Of a stretch of 10,409 bases of DNA, positions 1-5,583 are shown piece after piece. Position numbers and translations under genes: made by a program. Every line of letters begins with the position of its first letter. Position 1 is the first letter of the stretch. Origin of the DNA: JAJFFW01 sp039187035 (GTDB lineage Bacteria; Pseudomonadota; Alphaproteobacteria; Caulobacterales; Parvularculaceae); the NCBI GenBank assembly GCA_039187035.1, contig JBCCZS010000105.1, positions 1 to 10,409 on the forward strand. The letters are read 5' to 3'. The notes beneath the pieces were generated by a model. It did no database searches and was not told where the DNA came from. It was given only the letters and a program-made list of their open reading frames with translations.

Positions 1-4
1 CCCG

Positions 5-202
5 TCAACCCAAAACACCCCCGGGGCGCGGGGGGCCCAGGGGGGGGCCCTGCCGGTGGCGGCGCGCCGCGGCGCCCCCGTCGGCCCCACCGACGGCGCC
101 CACGACGTCGCTCGCCGTACGCCCGTCGTCGTCGGCCGCGCGGGCGAGCGCCTCTTTTTCTTCGGCGGCCATGCGGATTTCGAGTTTCTCGGTCTTTTTC
201 AT
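5..202 (-). CDS. Small ribbon-helix-helix-like protein, C-terminal half doubtful
   Basis: A 65-residue reading frame starts at an ATG (202-200) preceded by a purine-rich GAGGGGGA stretch about 13 bases upstream. Residues 1-34 run KKTEKLEIRMA, then EEKEALARAA, then DGRTASDVV. This matches the beta-strand, helix and turn of small ribbon-helix-helix (CopG/Arc-like) proteins, which bind DNA as dimers and often repress their own promoter. In that family, DGRT-SDVV is normally followed by a second amphipathic helix. Here residues 35-65 are Gly/Pro/Arg-rich low complexity, read through long G and C runs at positions 20-60. Another minus frame stays open to the window edge, so an indel in the runs, or a truly degenerate tail, is likely. 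It is divergent from the gene at 416. The assignment rests on the N-terminal half only. Confidence 0.45.
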   Translation of the reverse strand: MKKTEKLEIRMAAEEKEALARAADDDGRTASDVVGAVGGADGGAAARRHRQGPPLGPPRPGGVLG

Positions 203-286
203 GGTCACGGGTCTTTCCCCCTCGTCGGCGCATGGTCGCCCCGCGGGCCTAGCGCGCGGGCCGGGGCGATTGCAGCAAATTTCGCG

Positions 287-314
287 TCCGGACGCGTCCG
301 GAAACGGGTCCGGA
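287..314. promoter_or_regulatory. Three TCCGGA palindromes, operator-like
   Basis: The hexamer TCCGGA occurs at 287-292, 297-302 and 309-314. The first two lie in a perfect 16-base palindrome, TCCGGACGCGTCCGGA (287-302). Centre-to-centre spacing is 10 and 12 bases, close to one helical turn, as expected when dimers bind side by side on one DNA face. The array lies in the divergent intergenic region between the ribbon-helix-helix-like gene (start 202) and the gene starting at 416. Operator function, and binding by the neighbouring protein, are inference. In GC-rich DNA such palindromes can also arise by chance. Confidence 0.35.
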
Positions 315-415
315 CGCACGGTTAGGGCGGCGCCTGCCCGCACGTATTCGTTGCGGTTACGCGTTTTTTAACGGCGTTGCGCCACTCTCGCTCCACGCGT
401 CTTAAGGAGACCGCC

Positions 416-1396
416 ATGGGGGCCGCTGAGCAAAGCGCCGTCGCGCCGACTTACATCGACTTGTCGTCAATCGCCGCCGACGGGTTCGTCAGCGCGGACG
501 AAGTCTTGTTTTTGCGCCGAAAGGTCTTCGCCGACGGGGTCGTCGCGACGGACGAGGTGGACGCGCTCTTTGAATTGGCCGGCCGCGCGCCGGCCGGCGA
601 TCCGGAATGGTCGGACTTCTTCGCGGAAGCGATCGCCGACTTTTACCTCCGCGAGGAAGACCCGAACGGGTATTTGACCGACGCTGAATTCGCCGACCTG
701 AAGACCCGCGCCGACTTGGCGGGCAATGCGGGGCGCACGGCCGTCCTCCATCTTTTCGTTCGGCTCATGGAAAAGGCCGTGTCGACGCCGGGCGCCATGG
801 CCGCCTTCACCGCGCAGGCGCTCCGCGCGCATATCCTCGAAAAAACCGATGCGCCGCATGTCGGAGCCGCCGACGCCGCGCTTGTGCGTCGGTATCTTTT
901 CGCGGCCGGCGGCGACGGCAACGTCGCCGTCACGCAAGCCGAAGCGACGTTGCTCTTCGACGTGAACGATGCGGTCTCAGGGGCGGACAACGCGCCGGAG
1001 TGGACCGATCTTTTCGCCAAGGCGATTTCAAACCACTTGATGGCGCATCTCGGCTACGTCGCGCCGCCGCGCGCGCAAGCCCTGCAGGTCAGCGCCAGCC
1101 TTTCCGGCGACGCCGATGCGGCGACGACGTTCGCGTCGGTTTTCGACCGCATCAAAGCGGCGTTCGCCAACCCGGCCAAAGAAGTCGAGGCGCGGTTCGC
1201 CGAACAAAACGCGGCGCGCGCCGTCGCGGCCGCCGACGCCGAAAAGATCACGGCCGAAGAAGCTGACTGGCTCGCCGATCGCATCGGCAAAGACGGGCGA
1301 TACGACGCGGCCGAACAAGCCTTGATCGCGCGCATGCGCGAGCTCGGCGCCGAGCTGCCGCCGCGGCTGCGCGCCCTCGTCGACGCCGCCGGCTAA
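416..1396 (+). CDS. Duplicated EF-hand-like, Asp-Gly-rich protein of unknown function
   Basis: A 326-residue protein with no signal peptide or membrane segment, so probably cytoplasmic. I chose ATG 416 because AAGGAG (403-408) lies seven bases upstream; an in-frame start at 377 has no such site. Two diverged copies of one module are visible. Copy 1 has a loop-helix at about 20-55 (ADGFVSADEV, then FADGVVATDEVDALFEL) and the motif DPEWSDFFAEAI (62-73). Copy 2 has RRYLFAAGGDGNV (158-170), a following acidic helix, and APEWTDLFAKAI (193-204). Each copy is followed by a helical segment: YLTDAEFADL near 86-95, and KITAEEADWLADRI with KDGRYDAAE near 277-300. The DG-x-[VY]-x(3)-E spacing resembles EF-hand half-loops, but no canonical 12-residue loop with all acidic ligands is present, so calcium binding is unproven. 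The gene converges with the YbjN-like gene and their ends overlap by three bases. I do not recognise a characterised homologue. Confidence 0.85.
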   Translation: MGAAEQSAVAPTYIDLSSIAADGFVSADEVLFLRRKVFADGVVATDEVDALFELAGRAPAGDPEWSDFFAEAIADFYLREEDPNGYLTDAEFADLKTRADLAGNAGRTAVLHLFVRLMEKAVSTPGAMAAFTAQALRAHILEKTDAPHVGAADAALVRRYLFAAGGDGNVAVTQAEATLLFDVNDAVSGADNAPEWTDLFAKAISNHLMAHLGYVAPPRAQALQVSASLSGDADAATTFASVFDRIKAAFANPAKEVEARFAEQNAARAVAAADAEKITAEEADWLADRIGKDGRYDAAEQALIARMRELGAELPPRLRALVDAAG

Positions 1397-1902
1397 GCGC
1401 CGGTCTCGCCGGCGCTGAATTTCTCAACGAAGGTCTGCACGATGTCGGACCATCGTCCGACATTTTGCGACAAGTGATCGTCGGAGACGCCGCCGCCGAG
1501 TTCGATCACGTACTCGATCCCGACTTCCGAGCGCCGCTCGATGATGTAGGCCCGGCCGAACAATTCGCTGTCGTTGAAGTGGTTGACGAGACGGAAGTCT
1601 CGGGTCTCCGCGGCGCGGCCGAGGTCGAAATTGGCGAAGAACACGAGATTCTCGCACGCGGGCGGCGAGCCGTCGCAATTCAGCGCCCGCACGAAGAATT
1701 TGACCTCCCCGAGCGTCGCCGACGCCACCGGCGCGCCGGTGGCGGCGTCTTCGGTCATAACGGGTTCAAGCCCCGCCTCGCGCAACACCGTTTCCAACTG
1801 CGCGGCGGTTAACGACGCGGTCTCCGCCGCCGATGCGCCGGCGCCGAGCATAAGACCGAGCGCCGAACAGACCGCCGCGACGACACCTAAATAACGACCC
1901 AT
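1393..1902 (-). CDS. Exported YbjN-like domain protein
   Basis: A 169-residue protein with a signal peptide: MGRYLG, a hydrophobic core (about 7-20), then a likely cleavage after ASA (residue 25). The mature part fits the YbjN domain family. It has a helix near 31-44 (LTAAQLETVLREAGLEP), a strand VKFFVRALNC (67-76), C83 followed by NLVFFANFDL, then RLVNHFND (104-111) and IEYVIELGGGVSDDHL (129-144), ending in a helix with WSDIVQTF (151-158). C76 and C83 are close enough for a disulfide in the periplasm. YbjN domains occur in many bacterial proteins with regulatory or unknown roles, so no specific function is claimed. The chosen ATG (1902-1900) puts the signal peptide at the N-terminus; its ribosome site is weak. 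An ATG at 1935 would add 11 residues. The gene lies downstream of the DUF4105 gene on the same strand with a 98-base gap. Confidence 0.85.
   Translation of the reverse strand: MGRYLGVVAAVCSALGLMLGAGASAAETASLTAAQLETVLREAGLEPVMTEDAATGAPVASATLGEVKFFVRALNCDGSPPACENLVFFANFDLGRAAETRDFRLVNHFNDSELFGRAYIIERRSEVGIEYVIELGGGVSDDHLSQNVGRWSDIVQTFVEKFSAGETGA
1396..1416 (+). terminator. Stem-loop at convergent gene ends, weak terminator candidate
   Basis: A perfect 8-base stem, AGCGCCGG (1396-1403) with CCGGCGCT (1409-1416), encloses the loop TCTCG. It begins at the last base of the upstream stop codon. On the plus strand it is followed by GAATTTCTC, a poor U-tract. On the minus strand no T-run follows. It could end plus-strand transcripts of the 416 gene, although it lies inside the 3' end of the opposing gene. 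Confidence 0.35.
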
Positions 1903-1910
1903 AACGACCC
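1891..1910. repeat. Tandem 10-base repeat over a start codon
   Basis: The decamer ATAACGACCC occurs twice in tandem, at 1891-1900 and 1901-1910. On the minus strand it reads GGGTCGTTAT twice and spans the ATG of the YbjN-like gene. Loss or gain of one unit would shift the reading frame but also re-create the same start context. It may simply be a chance duplication. Confidence 0.6.
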
Positions 1911-1933
1911 CGATTATCCCCTCTTGGCGGAGC

Positions 1934-1954
1934 ATGGCGCGCCGGCCGCGCCAT
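1934..1954. other. Perfect stem-loop upstream of the YbjN-like gene
   Basis: ATGGCGCG (1934-1941) pairs perfectly with CGCGCCAT (1947-1954) around the loop CCGGC. It lies in the 98-base gap between the DUF4105 stop and the YbjN-like start, about 30 bases upstream of that start. No T-run follows on either strand, so it does not look like a normal intrinsic terminator. It may be an mRNA stability or pausing element, or only a GC-rich palindrome. Confidence 0.4.
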
Positions 1955-2000
1955 AGCAACGCCCCGCACCGGCGGCGTCCGCGGCGTGCGCCTCGCCGGA

Positions 2001-3974
2001 TCACCAAAAGAATGAAATCGCGAGCCCGCCCTCCGCCGCCCCCGCGGCCGCAACGCCGGTCTCGTATTCCGCTTTGAGCCTGACGTCCCACCGGGTCGCG
2101 GCGCCGAGCCGCGCCTCGACGCGCGCGTAGGCGGATGTTTCCGGGCCGTCCGCTTCCCGCCAGGCCCCGCCCTCAACCGCGACGACGACCCCGCCAATGT
2201 CGCTGGAGACGAAGCCGACATTGGGCCCGACTTGGAGATAACTGTCGTTATTGGCCCCGACGCGAACGCGCGCCGCGCCCATGGCGTAAACGGCGCCGAG
2301 CCGCGATACGGCGCGGGCCTTGCCGAGCGCCACGTCGAGAAACCCCGTCGTACACCCCTCGCAAGCGAGTTCGCGCGCCTCCGCGCCGAGCCGAAAGCGC
2401 CAGGCTTTCCCGCCGTCATATTTCAGGCCCGTCTCGGACGGGTTCAACGTCGTCACCCGCACGACGTCGAGCCGACGCAACGTCACGTCGTCGTTCGCGA
2501 CGAGCACCCGCGCATCCAGAATCGAAAGCTCCGAGTACGGCAACGCGCCCGCGCGCAACGAGAAGAAGTCCGAGTATGCGGGGCGAAAACGGATCTCGAC
2601 GCCTTCTCCGAACGCGGAGTTATAGAGCGGGCGCAACTGAATAAGGGATGATTTGTGCCCCTCATGCGGCGGCGTCTCGGCCCCGTCGGCGCGCACCCCG
2701 CTATCCTCGCGCGAAGGCGGCAACGACAGGCGCGCTAAGAGCAAGTCGTTATACGGACGACGCAAGGCGGGTTCAGACGCCTCGTCTTTCGCCGACGCGA
2801 ACGCGTAATAGTCCAAGGCGGTTTCGATGATGCGCGCGGCCGCGCTCCCGCCCCCGCCGACCGCGTTGTCGTCGACCGGGCTCGCCGCCGCGAGCGCGGC
2901 GGCGCGGCTCGGATCGTCGATGACGCGCCGCGCCGTGCGCCGATCGGCCGAAGGGAGCGCTCGATAAGTCTCGCGGAACCGGTTTTGCCGGGACGGCAGT
3001 CTCCGGACGGAACGCACGAGCGGACGGCCGTTTCTTTCCGTTCGGGACAGACGGTCGAAGACGTCGATCGGGGTCGACCAGGCCTTGCTGCGCGGCAGGA
3101 GCGGCTCGGTCGTCACGAGTTCGATCAATTCGGCGACGCGGTACGCGCAGTTCTGGCGCATGAAATAATAACGGTTGCCGACGCCCAGCATCTCCCACGT
3201 ATGGTCGACGAGGAGATCCACCGCGCCCTGATCGAGATCCAGCTCGTATTCCCAGACGTCGCGCAGCTGCGTCTCCGCATAATTGTGCGTGTGGTGATAA
3301 TAATTGAGATGGGTGAATTGCGAGACGTACCCGCCCGCGACCCCCTTCAAAATGTAAGCGACCGGGTTTTCGCGTTCGGGAAATATCGCGCCGTAATTGA
3401 GCGTCGTGTCGAGGAGGTCGTCCGACAGACCGGCTGCGCCGTCGTTGAACTTCAAGAGGAGATGTCCGTAGAACGATCCGGGATTGCTGAGGTGCCCGGA
3501 CGCGAAAATCACGCTGACGCCGGTGACGGCGCCGCCGCGTCGCCACGCCTCTAGCGCCGGACACTGAACGTCCGCGGGCGGCGCGACGCCGAGGCGCGCC
3601 TTTGCAAATCGCGCCCGCGCGGGGAACCGGCAAGCAGCGTGCGCGTCGGGCGCGCCCGCCGGCGCGGAAAGCGCCCGCACCGTTGCGCGCAATTCGGCCG
3701 TCGCATCGAACGGCTTGCGCTCGGAAAGAAAGAACGCGTCCGTTACGACGTCGCTGTGGCCGTCGCCCCGGCCAAGCGGCGGGCGGACATATCGGACGAG
3801 TTTTCGCCAAACCGGATCGCCGGCCGCGTCCGCGATCGCATCGGCGTCCGGCGCCGTTGTCACGGTAGAGGGCGTCGTGGGAGCGGGCGTTGCGGCGGCG
3901 GGCGCCGCGAACGCCGCCGACAACATGACAGTGACGGCCAGCGCCGCGCCGCGGCGACTGCGCGGTCGATGCAT
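2001..3974 (-). CDS. DUF4105 (Lnb N-terminal-like) exported protein with beta-barrel-like end
   Basis: A 657-residue protein starting at ATG 3974-3972, just behind a GGGGGGG ribosome site; a TTG at 3989 is an unlikely alternative. A signal peptide covers about residues 1-28 (MHRPRSRRG, hydrophobic core, AAA). The middle matches the DUF4105/Lnb-N family: AACRFPAR (113-120), ASGHLSNPGSFYGHLLLKF (158-176), a Tyr/His-rich stretch (THLNYYHHTHNYAET, 221-235) and RQNCAYRVAELIE (273-285). H171 and C276 sit in the conserved motifs and could be a thiol-peptidase-like pair, as suspected for this family; that is family knowledge plus inference. From about 445 onward, alternating short strands end in the terminal residues AISFFW, the aromatic end typical of outer-membrane beta-barrels. 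The substrate is unknown. A pair C538-x-x-C541 lies in the C-terminal part. The gene is downstream of the DUF3015 gene and upstream of the YbjN-like gene, all minus strand. Confidence 0.88.
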   Translation of the reverse strand: MHRPRSRRGAALAVTVMLSAAFAAPAAATPAPTTPSTVTTAPDADAIADAAGDPVWRKLVRYVRPPLGRGDGHSDVVTDAFFLSERKPFDATAELRATVRALSAPAGAPDAHAACRFPARARFAKARLGVAPPADVQCPALEAWRRGGAVTGVSVIFASGHLSNPGSFYGHLLLKFNDGAAGLSDDLLDTTLNYGAIFPERENPVAYILKGVAGGYVSQFTHLNYYHHTHNYAETQLRDVWEYELDLDQGAVDLLVDHTWEMLGVGNRYYFMRQNCAYRVAELIELVTTEPLLPRSKAWSTPIDVFDRLSRTERNGRPLVRSVRRLPSRQNRFRETYRALPSADRRTARRVIDDPSRAAALAAASPVDDNAVGGGGSAAARIIETALDYYAFASAKDEASEPALRRPYNDLLLARLSLPPSREDSGVRADGAETPPHEGHKSSLIQLRPLYNSAFGEGVEIRFRPAYSDFFSLRAGALPYSELSILDARVLVANDDVTLRRLDVVRVTTLNPSETGLKYDGGKAWRFRLGAEARELACEGCTTGFLDVALGKARAVSRLGAVYAMGAARVRVGANNDSYLQVGPNVGFVSSDIGGVVVAVEGGAWREADGPETSAYARVEARLGAATRWDVRLKAEYETGVAAAGAAEGGLAISFFW

Positions 3975-4000
3975 CCGCCCCCCCAACAAAAAACAAGAAA

Positions 4001-4034
4001 GAAAAAAGCCCGGAGCGCGTCGCGTCCGGGCTTT
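4001..4034 (-). terminator. Intrinsic terminator after the DUF3015 gene
   Basis: AAAGCCCGGA (4005-4014) pairs perfectly with TCCGGGCTTT (4025-4034) around a GC-rich loop. Read on the minus strand, the stem is followed by six T residues (4007-4002). This is a classic rho-independent terminator placed 25 bases after the DUF3015 stop. It ends only 27 bases before the DUF4105 start codon, so the downstream gene needs read-through or a promoter overlapping this hairpin. Confidence 0.85.
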
Positions 4035-4058
4035 CGTAATTTCAGCGCACGTCGCCGA

Positions 4059-4565
4059 TTAGACGCTCGCGGCGCAGCGTCCCGAATAGCTCGTCGACAC
4101 GGCGGCGTCGAAATCCAGGAAGTAGCGTTCCGCTTTCGCGCTGCGGTCGAGTTCCGCAAAATCAGGCGCCGCCGCCGTCGACGCCATCGCGCCGCGAACG
4201 TCCGCGATCAACGCCGACTGAACAGCCGCGTCGCACCCATAAAGACCGGCGAGCGCCGTGAGATGGTCGCCCCGGCCTTTGGCCGTTTCGACCGCAAGCT
4301 CGGCGTAAGTGCGTTGGATGAAGAGCGCGGCTTTGACGCGTTCCCCTTCACACGTGTCCGGCGAGGAAAGCTTGGAGGTCACGGCCGTGGACCCGAGGTC
4401 CCAGATAATGTTGGAAATCGCAGCGCCCACGGGGCGTTCCGGAAAGACCATCGCGCCGATCCCGCAATCTTGCCACGGATTGATATCGTCCTCTTGGGCG
4501 ACGGCTTGCGAGAAGCACAAAGCGCCGAGCGCAACTGCGGCCGACGCCGCCATTCTAAACACCAT
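4059..4565 (-). CDS. DUF3015 family exported protein
   Basis: A 168-residue protein starting at ATG 4565-4563, with AGGAGA centred about ten bases upstream. It has a clean signal peptide: MVFR, a hydrophobic core, then AVA before Q24. The mature protein opens with NPWQDCGIGAMVFP (29-42), followed by SNIIWDLGSTAVTS (51-64) and SSPDTCEG (67-74). These are the hallmark motifs of the DUF3015 family of small periplasmic proteins, whose function is not established. Four cysteines in the mature part (C34, C72, C111, C164) could form two disulfides, and the N-terminal two sit inside the conserved motifs. Length and motif order are as expected, with no sign of damage. The gene is divergent from sdhC and is followed by its own terminator. 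Confidence 0.92.
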   Translation of the reverse strand: MVFRMAASAAVALGALCFSQAVAQEDDINPWQDCGIGAMVFPERPVGAAISNIIWDLGSTAVTSKLSSPDTCEGERVKAALFIQRTYAELAVETAKGRGDHLTALAGLYGCDAAVQSALIADVRGAMASTAAAPDFAELDRSAKAERYFLDFDAAVSTSYSGRCAASV

Positions 4566-4752
4566 CAAGTCTCTCCTAATTCTGGCGTGACGAACCCCAA
4601 GGCCCCGATACGAAACGCTAACCTTGGCCGCAGACACTGACAAGGCGCGCCGGCGCGGCGGCGCGTAACGCCGTGCCGGACGATAACGCGCCGCGTTGAC
4701 TTCGACGGCGCACGACGTGACGTTCCAGGTCAACTTAAGGAGCTTGCCGTCC
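4566..4752. promoter_or_regulatory. Divergent promoter region, DUF3015 gene and sdhCDA
   Basis: This 187-base gap separates two divergently read genes and must hold the promoters of both. A TTGACT hexamer at 4696-4701 could be a -35 element facing sdhC, but I see no convincing -10 at the right distance. GTTGAC (4695-4700) and GTCAAC (4729-4734) form a spaced inverted repeat. AAGGAG (4736-4741) lies 11 bases before the sdhC ATG. No known operator was recognised. Confidence 0.45.
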
Positions 4753-5178
4753 ATGTCCGCCGCCTCCGGGTCTGCTACGCCGCGGCCGAACACGCCGCCC
4801 CTATCGCCGCACCTTCAGATTTGGGGGTGGACCGTCACCATGGCGGCCTCGATCACCCACCGGGCGACGGGGATCGCGCTTTATGCGGGGACCGTGCTTT
4901 TGGCGATTTGGGCCGTCGCGCTCGGGCTCGGGGACGCCGCCTTCGGGCCGGTCGCGGCCCTATTCGCCTCGCCGCTCGGCGTCCTCGTCCTCGGCGGCTA
5001 CGCCTGGGCGCTGTTTTTTCACCTGATGAACGGCGTTAAGCACCTTTACCAGGACACCGGCCGGGGCCTCCGTTACGAGACCGCCAAAGGCACGGCCTGG
5101 TTCATTTACGCCGCCTCGTTAACGCTCGCCGCCATTACGATCTTCGCAGGCCTCTCGGCCCGGGGAGGCGCGGCGTGA
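4753..5178 (+). CDS. sdhC: Succinate dehydrogenase cytochrome b556 subunit
   Basis: A 141-residue inner-membrane anchor of respiratory complex II. With SdhD it holds SdhA and SdhB at the membrane, binds heme b and forms the ubiquinone site. The N-terminal motif LSPHLQIW (17-24) and SITHRATG (33-40) are family signatures. S33 and R37 match the quinone-site Ser and Arg of the E. coli protein. FFHLMNGVKHLYQDTG (88-103) contains H90, which aligns with the heme ligand His84 of E. coli SdhC. Three transmembrane helices are visible at about 38-58, 73-98 and 114-134. ATG 4753 is preferred because it follows AAGGAG and gives the usual length; an upstream in-frame start at 4696 would add a non-family extension. 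It overlaps sdhD by four bases (GTGA), which implies translational coupling. Confidence 0.96.
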   Translation: MSAASGSATPRPNTPPLSPHLQIWGWTVTMAASITHRATGIALYAGTVLLAIWAVALGLGDAAFGPVAALFASPLGVLVLGGYAWALFFHLMNGVKHLYQDTGRGLRYETAKGTAWFIYAASLTLAAITIFAGLSARGGAA

Positions 5179-5507
5179 GCGGGCGCAACGGCACGACGAC
5201 CTTCATTATGCAGCGCGCGAGCGCCGTTTTGCTCCTGCCGCTCGTCGCCTGGTTCGTCTGGAGCGTCGCGGCCCATGCCGGCGACGATCTCGCCGGCGCG
5301 CGCCTTTGGGCGGGCAAGCCGATGAATACGATCCTTCTGGGGGCCTTCGTGACGGTCGGCGCGTTCCATATGCGCATCGGCATGATGGAAGTCATCGAGG
5401 ACTACATTCACGGCGGCCTCAACAGCATCCTTAACGCGCTCAACTGGCTCGTGGCGATCGCCGTTGCGGGCGCGACATGGTGGGCGCTTTTATCTTTACC
5501 GGCCTGA
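5175..5507 (+). CDS. sdhD: Succinate dehydrogenase membrane anchor subunit
   Basis: A 110-residue second membrane anchor of complex II. It starts at GTG 5175, which overlaps the sdhC TGA stop, with GGGGAGG (5161-5167) upstream. Three hydrophobic helices lie at about 15-35, 50-72 and 86-106. The signature GAFHMRIGMMEVIEDYIHG runs from 62 to 80. H65 corresponds to His71 of E. coli SdhD, at the heme, and D76-Y77 to Asp82-Tyr83, at the ubiquinone site. All key residues are present and the length is normal. It is followed by a 76-base gap with a strong stem-loop before sdhA. Confidence 0.95.
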   Translation: MSGRNGTTTFIMQRASAVLLLPLVAWFVWSVAAHAGDDLAGARLWAGKPMNTILLGAFVTVGAFHMRIGMMEVIEDYIHGGLNSILNALNWLVAIAVAGATWWALLSLPA

Positions 5508-5536
5508 ATTATCTTATCGATTGACGCGTTCGGTCC

Positions 5537-5560
5537 GATCGTGCCGCACTCGGCGCGATC
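5537..5560 (+). other. Stem-loop between sdhD and sdhA
   Basis: GATCGTGCCG (5537-5546) pairs with CGGCGCGATC (5551-5560) around the loop CACT. The ten-base stem contains one G-U pair in RNA. It lies between the sdhD stop and the sdhA ribosome site (GGGAGACGAG), with no U-tract after it. It therefore looks like an intercistronic processing or stability hairpin rather than a terminator. That role is inference. Confidence 0.5.
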
Positions 5561-5583
5561 AGCGCGCCCGGGAGACGAGAACC

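Noticed and set aside
2773..3996. A 407-codon minus-strand frame overlapping the DUF4105 gene in another frame
   Set aside because: It is a shifted reading of the same DNA. The DUF4105 frame carries the family motifs and signal peptide.
3639..4640. A 333-codon plus-strand frame opposite the DUF4105 and DUF3015 genes
   Set aside because: It crosses the terminator and two well-supported minus-strand genes, and its Arg-rich translation has no recognisable domain.
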